This document shows positions 12,701-22,886 of a DNA stretch of 28,811 nt, one piece after another; positions within the stretch are counted from its first letter, which is position 1; each line of letters starts with the position of its first letter. The DNA is taken from positions 1 to 28,811 of the forward strand of contig CADWAF010003224.1 of NCBI GenBank assembly GCA_902984215.1. Direction: 5' to 3'. The translations under genes were made by a program, and so were the position numbers. Source of the stretch: Willaertia magna (Eukaryota > Heterolobosea > Eutetramitea > Acrasida > Naegleriidae). Under the pieces are notes generated by a model. It did no database searches, was not told the origin of the DNA, and saw nothing but the letters and a program-made list of their open reading frames with translations.

Positions 12701-15700
12701 AGAGGCTATTTTACAGGGGTCTAATGATCTAATCCAAGAAGTATATCAATACTTCATTGAAAAAGTTAGAAACCATCTCCATACTGTTGTTTGTATGAGT
12801 CCTATTGGAGATAAATTCAGGAAAAGAATAAGAATGTTCCCAGCTATTGTTAGATGTTGCAGCATTGATTGGTTTACTGAGTGGCCAGTAAATGCATTGA
12901 AAGAAGTTGGTTACTTTAACCTTAATAATTTACCTGTTTTGGATGAATTAGCGCAACTCTCTCATCAATCTAATAAAGATGAGTTCAGCTCTGAATCTTC
13001 TTCAATGGAGGAGCAATTTAGAGATAATGTAGTAGACCTTTTTGTAAAGATACATGTAAATGTTTTAGACAGATACGAAAGGTCTAAGAAAGCAAAACAA
13101 TTAAGTAATTATGTTACGCCTTCCAACTATTTGAGTTTTATTGATGGATTTACTAAGTTATTAAAAGAGAAACAAACAGAATATATCCAAGCAGTAAACA
13201 ATCATGATAAAGGAGTAAAAACTTTAGAGCTAACTAACCAAGCAGTAAAGAAAATGTCAGTACAACTTGACAAACAACATAAAGAAGTTGATGAAAAGAA
13301 GAAGAAATGCGATAATTTGATGGATCACATTGTTGGAAGACAAACAGAAAGTAACAATGTAAAGGCACAAATAAGTGTGGAAAAGTCACAAATTGAAAGT
13401 GAAACTGAAAAAGCTAACAAATTAAGAGAACAAAACAAGAAACAACTTGCTGAAGTAGAACCAATCCTCGAACAGGCAGAACAGGCATTGAAAACAATTA
13501 AACCTAATGAAATTTCTGAATTGAGAATTTACACTAAAGCTCCTAGAGAAGTAGAAAATGTATTTAATGTAATTATGACCATTTTGAAAAAACCTGATGC
13601 CAATTGGGAATCAATTAGGAATATGATGTCAAATCAACAAAAGTTTATGACTCAGCTATATGATTATCCAAAGAATGATATGTCTGAAAGATTGTTAACA
13701 ACTATAAATAACGCCATTAACAAGTATGAAATAACAGATTTAGATAAAATAGCCCAAGCATCAGCCTCTGCCTTAGGTTTGGCAAAATGGGCTCTAGCTA
13801 TTTATAATTACGGCATGATTTACCAGAGTATAAAGCCGAAGAAAGAAGCTTTAGAAAAGTCTGAGAGATTGGTAGCTGAATATCAAATTAAACTAGATAA
13901 AACCACTAAGGCTCTCAAAGATTTGGAAAAAGAGCTTTTAGAGTTAGGAAAAGTTTACGAGATAACTAATGCTGAGAAAAAACAAATTGAAAAACAATTG
14001 TTTGAAACTGAAAAGAAATTAACAAGAGCTAGAGAACTTACTCAAGCATTAGATGGAGAAAAGGATAGATGGGTTGAGATTATTCAAAAATATAAGGATT
14101 CCTTAAAAAATTTAGTTGGTGACGTAATTATTGCCTCTGCTTTCCTAAGCTATGCTGGACCTTTCAACTCTTCAAATAGAAAAGAATTATTAGATTATTG
14201 GTTAAAAGAATTAATGCAGCACTCAATTTCTACGTCTCCAAACTTTTCTATTGAATCCTTCCTTTCCAAACCAACCATAATTAGAGAATGGAATAGCCAA
14301 GGTTTACCATCGGATACTTTCTCCATTCAAAATGGGGTATTGGTAATGAACACTAGAAAATGGCCTCTTATGATAGACCCACAACAACAAGCTAAAAATT
14401 GGATAAAGAAATGTTATGGGGCAAATGAACTGACAAATGGGTTGCCAAAGTTGGAAGTTACTAACCTTAAGGATCCTAAATTCACTAAAATAATAGAAAA
14501 TAGCATTAAGAATGGTATTCCAACGTTGATTGAAGATGTATTGGAGGATATTGATTCCTATTTGGAACCCATTATCAGTCAATCAATAATTAAGAGAGGT
14601 CAGAGGGAAATTATAAGACTTGGAGATAACGAAATTGAATACAATAGAAACTTCAAATTATACCTTACTACAAAATTACCAAATCCTACCTACCCTCCTG
14701 AAATATCGACAAAGACAACAATAGTTAATTTTAGTGTAACTACCCAAGGATTGGAAGATCAACTATTAGCCATACTAGTTAGAAATGAAAAATCTGAACT
14801 CGAAGAACAAAAGACTTCAATTGTGTATTCGGTTGCTGGGGCAAATAAGCAATTGGAACAGTTGGAACATGATATTCTTTATGCCCTTACCAGCATACAG
14901 GGAGAACAACTTTTGGAAGATGAAGAATTAATCACCAAACTTCAACAATCCAAAAAGACTAGCGAAGAAATTCTGTCTCGTCTTGAGTTGTCGCAAGAAA
15001 CTGAACGAAAAATTGATAATGCCAGAAATCAATATAGAGAGTCTGCCAGAAGAGCTTCCAATCTTTTCTTTGTTTTGAATGATTTGATTTATTTAGAACA
15101 TATGTATCAATTATCTTTAGAATCATACATAGATTTGTTTAAAAAGAGTATTGAAAATAGTCCAAAACCAAAAAGGTCAGAACAACAAATACAACAAAGA
15201 ATTGACTGGCTTAATGAATATCATACTTATGAAGTTTATAAACGAACATGCCAAGGTATATTTGAAAAGCATAAACTAATGTTTGTTTTCCATTTATGCG
15301 TTAAGTTATTGCAAAGCGATGGTAAACTCCACCGAGAAGATTACGATTTCTTATTGAGGGGGGGTCATGTTATCGAAAAAGATATTCTTAATCCTTGTAG
15401 TAAATGGCTCCCTGAGAAAGCTTGGGACGCAATATATGACATAGATCGTAAATTACCATTCTTCCACGGTATAGTTAGATCATTTGAGGAAGAAGGGGAT
15501 GAGTGGAGAAATTGGTTCTTTTCCGAGGAACCTGAAAATGAACACCTGCCTTCAGAATGGCAAACTAAGGTAGACGATTGGAGCAAAATGTTGATTGTAA
15601 GATGTTTAAGACCTGATAGATTGATACACATGATTAAGTCATTCATTATACAGAAAATGGGTTCAGATAAGTACATAAAACCTGTTCCAAATGATTTGAA

Positions 15701-17675
15701 TAGTATATTTGATTCTGACTCGAATCCTTACACACCAATTATGTTCTTATTATCACAAAATGTTAATCCAGAAGATCAATTAACTAGATTGTCAAAAGAA
15801 AGAAATATTAAACTAAACATATTCTCTCTGGGTAGAGGTCAAGAGAAAATAGCTGATGATGCCATAACAAAAGCTGCTAAAAACGGAGAATGGGTTTTCT
15901 TGGCTAATTGTCACCTTATGATAAATTGGATGAGTAAATTGGACGATAAATTAGAGATCTTATTGAGAAAGGAATCAAAGTTGCACCCTAACTTCAGGCT
16001 ATGGCTTTCAAGTAAACCTCACCCCAAATTCCCAGTTAGTTTACTTCAACGCTGTTTAAAGGTAACAAGTGAATCGCCAAGTGGAATCATACCAAACATG
16101 CAAAGATTATTTAAATTAATACCACCTCAAAACTTTAATCAAGCTTGTCCAACTAGATCAATGGATTACAGAAAACTATTCTATTCCCTGACATATTTCC
16201 ATAGCATACTACTTGAGAGAAGTAAATTTGGAACAATTGGCTGGAATATCAAGTATGACTTTAATGATGCTGATTTTGAAATATCAGAACAAATAATCAA
16301 ATCTTATTTATCTAAAAATCAAAAAGTTGCTTGGGACGCCTTAAGATATCTGTTGGGAGAAATCGCTTATGGTGGAAGAGTTGTTGATCCAATGGATAGT
16401 AGATTGTTAGATACTTATTCAAGGCAGTTCTTTAATCAAATTATTTTGGATGTAGGGGATTATCCTTTATCCTTAACAGATGAAAAATACGTTATACCTG
16501 GAAAGAATACTTTGTCTAAATTCTCGTTATCCCCACAAAATAATAACCAAATAGTTGACCAATATGACCATTCTGTATTTTTGAAATTCATTAGAGAAGG
16601 TCTACCAGCGAATGACTCACCTGGTGCCTTTGGTCAGGCAACTAATGCAGACCTAAAGAGTCAAATAGAAGGGTCAAACGAATTATTGGACAGTTTATTA
16701 TTAATTAATCAAGCACAAATAGAAACCTCAATACCATATAATAGCTCTATAACTAGTCCTGAACAAACTGTACTTGCCATTGCATTGGATGTTCTTCACC
16801 ACAGAATTCCAAATGATATAAATATGTCTGCTATTCCAGATTCTGACCATACATATCCATTCATAGTTGTTTTACTCCAAGAATGCTCTGTCTATAATCA
16901 ATTATTGTCATTGCTTAGAAGTACTTTGGATAATCTCATTAAAGCTATTAAAGGTCAAATATTAATGGACAGCGAATTAGAAGAAATATTTAACTATTTA
17001 TTTGATGGTAAAGTTCCAAAACAATGGCAAGTTGCTTATCCTTCAATGAAACCATTTTCTTCTTGGATTAAAGATTTACAAAAGAGAATAGAATTTTTCA
17101 AGAAATGGGCAGAAACAAACACATTGCCAACAGTATTTTTGCTACCAGCCTTTACTTTCCCTTCAGGTTTTCTCACTGCAATTAAACAAACACAAGCAAG
17201 AAGATATAATGATGTTGATAAATCTATTGATAAGTTAGATTTAGAATTTAATTTCATAGCCAAAGATCCCAACACAATCGTTGAAAAACCAAAGGAAGGT
17301 GTTTATGTTTATGGAGTACTTTTGGAAGGAAGTGGTTGGGATTATTCATCCAACTGTTTGACTGAACAAAAGGCAATGCAGTTACATTTAGAACTTCCAG
17401 TTATTCATGTAAGGGCTGCACCAGTAGAAGATCTTAAGAAATATGCCAATATGGCCCAATATTACAAGGCACCACTATACCTTAATACAAATAGATCACT
17501 TGGTTGTGTTGCGTTGATAGACTTAAAGATTAAAACGCAAACTGTCCCGTCTTCCTCTGCAATATTAATGGGTTCGAACGAAGTTGACAAGACAAATCCA
17601 TTTGCTGGCATCCTTACTACCTCAGATCACTTTGTAAAAAGAGGAACGGCATTATTATTGTCAGACAGTCAATAA
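3781..17675 (+). CDS. axonemal dynein heavy chain
   Basis: Exons 3781-4174 and 4219-17675 (44-base phase-1 intron) give 4616 residues, the usual size of outer-arm or I1-type heavy chains. It is the ATP-driven motor subunit of flagellar dynein. The join yields the family motif WPES-LQKDF-QLHKFMA-LTET. Domains: DHC_N1-type tail (HWTTQIKEV, then EIEYWRSR) from about 145; linker with FPRFYFLSDDELL near 1590; AAA1 P-loop GPAGTGKS at 1863-1870 and Walker B CFDEFN; AAA2 GNSGSGKS (2144-2151); AAA3 GDNGVGKT (2482-2489) with FVDDFNLP; AAA4 GVGGSGRQS (2861-2869), the usual axonemal form; coiled-coil stalk about 3105-3410 with the microtubule-binding tip about 3236-3312; AAA5; AAA6 with FSLGRGQ and WVFLANCHL; and a C-terminal domain with FTFPSGFLTA, ending normally. 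The DHC_N1 tail favours a two-headed type (outer arm or I1), but I cannot fix the isoform. AAA1 carries unusual substitutions. Confidence 0.97.
4175..4218 (+). other. spliceosomal intron of the dynein gene
   Basis: A 44-base phase-1 intron with donor GTAAGT and acceptor CTTCAAG. It is the only intron I can support in this gene. Splicing restores the family motif around WPES and QLHKFMA; unspliced, exon 1 runs into a stop at 4267-4269. The ATG at 4257 is therefore internal, not a start. Confidence 0.92.
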
Positions 17676-17689
17676 CACAGTTGTAAAAA

Positions 17690-18679
17690 ATGTTTAAAAA
17701 TAAATCCTTATCTTTTGGTAAGATTGGACAAGCCATGATAACCAAAACAATTACAGTTGGATCATTTATTAATCAAGTGCACTATTCTTCCGTGAATCAT
17801 GACAGCAAAGAATTTGTTATTTTCTATCCAGGAGATGTCCAATTGAGCAAATTGGAATTTCAACGCAATTTAGGTTCGGATTATCCTTTCCAAAATAACA
17901 ATGACATTGTAGAGGAAGTTTATTATGAAAAAGTTTTGGATTTGTTACACACCAAATATCCCAATGCCAATTCTTATGTGATTATCCAACCCTCTAAATT
18001 AAATACTGAATCTTTAATTTATGAATTTGATAATTTCTACATTAAAGGAAACTCTATTAGATTACTGTTACATATTTTAAAAGATTTGTTTCCAAATCAA
18101 ACATTTGGTGAACCTACAGAAAATTCTCCTTATCTGCATTTACTTGCGTTTTCTAAGGGATGTGTTGTTTTAAACTCACAAATTAATGAATACATAAATT
18201 TTAAAAGAAATATAAATAACAAACATAACTTATTTGAAAATTTTACTTGGTGGGATGAAAAACCACAAACAGTTATTCATTCATGTTATCATTTGAAAGC
18301 AGTCAACCCAACAAAAGAAGTTCAACAAATAATTATAGATGAAATGAATCAATGTATTAATTTATTTGAAAATAATGTTTCTTCCATTCATTTCTTAGAT
18401 GTTCATAGATTTATTTATAATAAAGAGATATTAACAGGTTTTATAACTTATTTAAATGAAAGACAAGAAAATTTATTTATTAAAATACATCAAACACCTT
18501 TAGTGAAAGAACAAAATATCTTTAGAAGACATGTAAAAGTAGAATCTGAAGTGTTTCTTAAAACTATTCAAAAACAAACTAATAATGTTTACTATCAATA
18601 TTATTATAAAGAATTAGAAAAGAAAGTTGACAGTTTTTTATTACATTTTCGTATATTAAGAGATTTTGAAATAAATTAA
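17690..18679 (+). CDS. C2orf69-family (UPF0565) alpha/beta-hydrolase-like protein
   Basis: A single exon of 329 residues. Recognised by FVIFYPGDVQ (42-51), the YVIIQPSK strand (96-103), a DNF motif near 114-116, LLAFSKGCVVLN (151-162, the nucleophile-elbow-like segment with Ser155) and a later HFLDVHRF where animal relatives have WLDGGH. The human family member is a mitochondrial protein linked to a multisystem disease; its biochemistry is poorly defined. The first 35 residues have several Lys and no Asp or Glu, which fits a mitochondrial presequence (inferred). The ATG lies 14 bases after the dynein stop and has the A-rich start context (TTGTAAAAA before ATG). An alternative start is Met16. 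The stop codon overlaps the stop of the thioesterase gene on the other strand. The family call rests on motifs only. Confidence 0.78.
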   Translation: MFKNKSLSFGKIGQAMITKTITVGSFINQVHYSSVNHDSKEFVIFYPGDVQLSKLEFQRNLGSDYPFQNNNDIVEEVYYEKVLDLLHTKYPNANSYVIIQPSKLNTESLIYEFDNFYIKGNSIRLLLHILKDLFPNQTFGEPTENSPYLHLLAFSKGCVVLNSQINEYINFKRNINNKHNLFENFTWWDEKPQTVIHSCYHLKAVNPTKEVQQIIIDEMNQCINLFENNVSSIHFLDVHRFIYNKEILTGFITYLNERQENLFIKIHQTPLVKEQNIFRRHVKVESEVFLKTIQKQTNNVYYQYYYKELEKKVDSFLLHFRILRDFEIN

Positions 18680-19748
18680 TATAAATAAGGTTTCATAAAT
18701 TTAATAAAATAATTTGAATATGATATCCAATCTAAATGTTTAACATTTGGTACTTCAATTTTAATTAATCTATTTTGTGACTCTAACGTTTGTAATCCAA
18801 AAGAATCTTGTAAATAAAAAGATTGTTCTTTCATTGGAATTATCTTTTCATTTTCATCAAAACATCCAAAGAATGCACTTTGATAAGGAGTAATAATCTC
18901 ATCTCCTGGACTTCCTGTTAAAACTAATTTATCAATCTTTAAAAAATTATTTTTAAAATTATAAAGTTCTGCATAATCCACAAATGTTTCATTATTTACA
19001 ATACTTAAAAATTTACTCTTTGCTTTATATTCTTTAATGTGATAAGGATCTTTCCAATAACCTTAATGTTTGAAATGAATGGTATATTAATTTGATAAAT
19101 AATAATTTAGAAATAATTACCTGCAATGGAAATTGTTTCTTGACTAATTTTATTGTAAAATAATAAATAAGCTTCATTTCTAGAAATATTTAAAAAGTTT
19201 GGAATATATTTTCCAATTTGCTGTTCCCATTCATAAACATTAGGTATTCCAAATTGTCCATTATGTGGTCCAGTTAAAGAAATAAATACTATTGTAAAAT
19301 GTTAATAATTAAAATTGCAAAATAAAGATACCTTTTACTGAATGATCAGAATAAGTTTGTAAATAAGATCTACATAATAAAGCTCCTTGTGAGTGACATC
19401 TTTAAAGGTATTAAACAAAATAATGATTAATAAAATATTTACATACACTAAATGGTGTTCTTTAATTCCATATTTCTGTTTAATTTCATGAATTTTGTCA
19501 GCCAAATCTTTTAATTGATAATTCATACCAGTTGTAATACTTGAAATTATACCCATAGAATTTATTGACATTACAAAAGTTCCGTTAGGTGAATTATCTC
19601 TAATGATATCAGCAAAAGGATTATATTCTTGTGCATCGGCTCCTATTCCATGCATAACTAGTATTGGTAGAAAAGGTTGTGAATTTGTCAAGTGACAAGT
19701 AAATCCCAACAAAAGTGTTAATAGCATAAAACGGTACAATAAATGCAT
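18676..19748 (-). CDS. palmitoyl-protein thioesterase 1 homologue
   Basis: Four exons (19447-19748, 19332-19399, 19121-19288, 18676-19061) with introns of 47, 43 and 59 bases give 307 residues, close to the usual length (about 306). The enzyme removes thioester-linked fatty acids from cysteines of proteins during lysosomal breakdown. Seen: an N-terminal hydrophobic signal peptide (MHLLYRFMLLTLLLGFTCHL); PILVMHGIG, the oxyanion-side loop; CHSQGALLCR across the first splice, with the catalytic Ser104; FISLTGPHNG; YWKDP; GDEI with Asp233; and VKHLDW with His288. All three triad residues are therefore present. The chosen ATG (19746-19748) follows GAAAAA and puts the signal peptide at the very start; the ten in-frame codons upstream begin at a TTG and are not used. 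The gene is convergent with, and overlaps the stop codon of, the C2orf69-like gene. Lysosomal location is inferred from the signal peptide and family. Confidence 0.92.
19289..19331 (-). other. second intron of the thioesterase gene
   Basis: A 43-base phase-1 intron with donor GTATCT and acceptor ACAATAG. The other two introns are 19400-19446 (47 bases, phase 2, GTATGT...TTAAAG, lying just before the catalytic serine codon) and 19062-19120 (59 bases, phase 1, GTAATT...ATTAAG). All three are needed for an unbroken thioesterase. Confidence 0.85.
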
Positions 19749-20130
19749 TTTTTCATTCAAAAAAACATCTATTTTCAAGAACCTTCAAATTTCATTGTAA
19801 TCTTACTTCTCCGCTTACTAATCTAAACTTCAAATGTTTCGGCACAAACAAAAAAATTATTAGAGATGTAAGTGCTTGGATTGACAAGGATACATTTCAT
19901 CAGAAATCGCTTGACACTAAAGTACTAAATGGCAGTATAGACCATTTTTTGAACTAGTAATATGAGTTATTATCATTTACCAGTCTTCGAAAACGTCATT
20001 CTTCCTAAGAATTATGAATTGATTTTCGTGTTTCAAACCTTCAAGTTAAATTAAAATCATTTAGTTATGGTTCAATAAATATCTTTTCATTTAAATAATT
20101 GAACCTGAGATTTCGAATCAAAAAAAAATT
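19749..20130. promoter_or_regulatory. divergent intergenic region, thioesterase / GCFC gene
   Basis: These 382 bases separate the start codons of two outward-facing genes. No open frame of note and no RNA gene is visible. The last 30 bases before the GCFC start are A-rich. I see no clear TATA box or repeat. Confidence 0.45.
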
Positions 20131-22875
20131 ATGAAAAAAATGATTAAAAAAAGATCCCAAAAGTCAAAGCAAAATTTTAGGGGGAAATCGGAGGATGGCA
20201 GTAATGTTATTGTCAGCAACAATGATAATAATACGGTAAATAATAATGTGGGAATTGTAAATAATAATGAGAATAATGTAAATAATCAGATCAATATAAG
20301 TAGTAATAATAAATCTCCACAAATTAAAGAACAAGAAGTAATTGAACAAGTATTACATGATTTAACAAACCCTAATGTTAAATTGACAAACTTTTCATCA
20401 ACTAATAATTCTCAAACAACAACTAACTTATCAAATTTACTTTCTTTTTACAATAATGATTCAAAAGAAAATGATGATGAATTATCTCTTATAACGTCAC
20501 CAAATAAAAAACCTTTCAATAAGAATAATAAATTAAATAATCAAAACGAAGAAGAAGAAGAAATTACTTTCCAACCTAAAAGTTCAAGAATAACATTACA
20601 AAAAACTAAATTTTCAACAACTGACAGAAAAAAGAGAAGGAAAGCCTTTATTGAAGAGGATGACAATGAAAATAATGATGAGACATTTTTTTATGGAAAA
20701 GATGAAGAAGATATTAACAACAATAATAAGAATAATAATCAATTAAGCTTAATAATGGAAGATAGTGAAAGTAATAGAATGATAGAGGAAGATGATGAAA
20801 ATGATAATTCTAACATTCCCGATGATATTACAATTAGAGCGATAAAGATGAAAAGAAAAAAGTTAAGAGAAGAAGGTTTAAATTCCTCAAAGGATGTAGT
20901 TTTAGTATCTTCTTCATCGGAAAATTATATTCCATTAGAAGATAATAATTTTAATCCTAATGAAAAGGCTGGATTAGGGTATAGTATGAAATTACATCAA
21001 TCTCCTTCTCAGACAAGTAGATTAATAAGAGAAGAAGATGAAGAAGAAAATAACATTGATGAAATTATAAATACGGAAGAAGAAGCCTTTGAATCGTGGA
21101 AAGATTCCAAACTAGCCTTTGGTTTACCTAAAGATGATAGAAACCACGGTGATACAAGGGAGTCGCTAGGCGTTATTGAAATTGATGACGAAGAACAAGA
21201 AGGAATGATGAAGGAAGATATGATAGATAAACAAAAAGAAAGAGAATATATGGAATTTGAACTAGAACAATTAAGACATGCTGGGGTAACTATGCCCGAT
21301 GATGATATCCATTCGAAAAAGAAGATTGTATTATTATCAAGTAAGGACGGAAATTTATTTGAACCAAAACAAGAAGAAGAAGATGAAGAAATGAAAGAAG
21401 AAAAAGAAATGATGAAAATTCAATCTTTAATTCAAAAATTTTCAAAGAAAGAAGGAGAAAGAATTATCCAATCTTTTGAACAAGTACAAAATCAATTACA
21501 ATCTAAACTAAAAGATTTAGAAATATCATTCTCTAATAATCAAAATCAATTATTAGAAATGAATGAAGAAACTGAGAAGTGCGCTTCAAATATTTCACAA
21601 TTAAATGAAGATAATGAAGCTTATGAAGAACAATATAAGTATTTTCAAGAAATGAATAATTTTGTTGAAAATTTATCTGATTTATTAGATACAAAAGTTA
21701 ATGAATTAGATTTATTGGAATCTGAATTGTTAGATTTACAAGAAAAGTATTATGGTCAATTATTTGAAAGATCTTTTCATGGACATTCCTCTTCTTATCA
21801 TGAAATTAATAATTCTTTATCATCTGGTGGAGTATTATTGACTGAAAAGGAATTTTATGAACAATTAAATTATATTGTTGAAAAGTTAAAACATTTGTTT
21901 GATGACGCTGATGATGAATATTATAATATTCAAAAATTAAAACACAAGTTTGAAGGTTGGAAATTAAAATATCCAAATTATTATAAAGATACATATTGTA
22001 GTTTATGTTTACAAAAATTATTTACACCATTTGTAAGATGGCAATTATTATGTGGTGGAAAAGAACAAACTTATAAGCTAGAACATTTTACTCCAAAAGA
22101 AGAAGATGAAGAACAAATTAATTATGTATTACCCATTTGGAGTGTTAATCCATTAGACGCTCCTGATTTTGACCATTTTGATTTTTGGAAAGAGCTCTTT
22201 AACTTTGGTCAATTAGATGGTTTTACTAATGATCCAAATGATGATGATCATCATATGCTACCAACATTAATTAGAAAGAATTTTATTTCTTATTTAATTC
22301 ATATTATTTCTAAAATATATAATCCCTTTAAAACACAACAATCAACACAATTGATACATTTAATTCAAGAATATAAAGTTTATTTAGAAGAAAAACATTT
22401 AGAAGAAGAAAAATTAATATTTGGTTCAATAACAAAAAGAATAGAAGAAACTATTCATTTAATTAAATGTCCAATTGATTTAAATAGTAGTGAAGAAGTT
22501 GAGCAATATTTTAATCAATCTATAGACTTTATTAACCAATCTGTATTACCTTGGATTGAAGTATTTTCTAAATTTACAATTTGTTCAATTTCTGAAAGAA
22601 ATAGTCAAACAAATAGATGGATGAAAAGTATTGGTGGAATGATGAATAATAATAAAGAATTAGAAGATAATAATGAAGAAATTTATAATTTTATAATGAA
22701 AATGAAATATATTGTTGTAAGAGTATTAATTAATTCAAAAATAGTTTATATGATTGATAATAATTTAAAAAATAATGTAATTACAATGAAAGATAAAATT
22801 CGATTAATTTCAAAAATAATTGGCAGTAAATTACCAAAAGAATGGAAATTGGAACTTCATGTTTCTATAGATTAA
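20131..22875 (+). CDS. GCFC-domain protein (PAXBP1/GCFC2-like)
   Basis: A single exon of 914 residues. The family (PAXBP1/GCFC1, GCFC2; PF07842) consists of nuclear proteins. GCFC2 works with TFIP11 in late spliceosome and intron-lariat turnover. Seen: a Lys-rich start; an Asn-rich, disordered N-terminus (about 26-75); many acidic tracts; a basic segment IRAIKMKRKKLREEG at about 232-246, like the conserved helix of the family; a KEREYMEFELEQLRHAG helix; a long coiled coil (about 430-560); and a C-terminal GCFC-type domain from about 605, with FEGWKLKYPNYY, SLCLQKLFTPFVRWQLL and WSVNPLDAPDFD. Length is similar to human relatives (about 780-920). Met1 and Met4 are both possible starts; the first is taken. 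It lies 11 bases upstream of the FAM221-like gene on the same strand. The family assignment rests on the C-terminal motifs; which paralogue it matches is not resolved. Confidence 0.75.
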   Translation: MKKMIKKRSQKSKQNFRGKSEDGSNVIVSNNDNNTVNNNVGIVNNNENNVNNQINISSNNKSPQIKEQEVIEQVLHDLTNPNVKLTNFSSTNNSQTTTNLSNLLSFYNNDSKENDDELSLITSPNKKPFNKNNKLNNQNEEEEEITFQPKSSRITLQKTKFSTTDRKKRRKAFIEEDDNENNDETFFYGKDEEDINNNNKNNNQLSLIMEDSESNRMIEEDDENDNSNIPDDITIRAIKMKRKKLREEGLNSSKDVVLVSSSSENYIPLEDNNFNPNEKAGLGYSMKLHQSPSQTSRLIREEDEEENNIDEIINTEEEAFESWKDSKLAFGLPKDDRNHGDTRESLGVIEIDDEEQEGMMKEDMIDKQKEREYMEFELEQLRHAGVTMPDDDIHSKKKIVLLSSKDGNLFEPKQEEEDEEMKEEKEMMKIQSLIQKFSKKEGERIIQSFEQVQNQLQSKLKDLEISFSNNQNQLLEMNEETEKCASNISQLNEDNEAYEEQYKYFQEMNNFVENLSDLLDTKVNELDLLESELLDLQEKYYGQLFERSFHGHSSSYHEINNSLSSGGVLLTEKEFYEQLNYIVEKLKHLFDDADDEYYNIQKLKHKFEGWKLKYPNYYKDTYCSLCLQKLFTPFVRWQLLCGGKEQTYKLEHFTPKEEDEEQINYVLPIWSVNPLDAPDFDHFDFWKELFNFGQLDGFTNDPNDDDHHMLPTLIRKNFISYLIHIISKIYNPFKTQQSTQLIHLIQEYKVYLEEKHLEEEKLIFGSITKRIEETIHLIKCPIDLNSSEEVEQYFNQSIDFINQSVLPWIEVFSKFTICSISERNSQTNRWMKSIGGMMNNNKELEDNNEEIYNFIMKMKYIVVRVLINSKIVYMIDNNLKNNVITMKDKIRLISKIIGSKLPKEWKLELHVSID
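20222..20313 (+). repeat. AAT-rich low-complexity tract coding for Asn
   Basis: Imperfect AAT triplets, mixed with GTA, GTG and GAG codons, encode a series of Asn pairs and triplets in the disordered N-terminus of the GCFC-domain protein. A second short tract lies at 20716-20740. Such triplets usually expand by replication slippage. Confidence 0.7.
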
Positions 22876-22886
22876 TTTTTTAAAAA

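Noticed and set aside
19749..19778. Ten extra N-terminal residues for the thioesterase
   Set aside because: The frame there begins at TTG, not ATG. The ATG at 19746-19748 has the A-run context and starts a proper signal peptide.
20164..20349. Minus-strand hydrophobic frame opposite the GCFC N-terminus
   Set aside because: Antisense of Asn-rich AAT codons always reads as Ile/Leu-rich, so it reflects the repeat composition.
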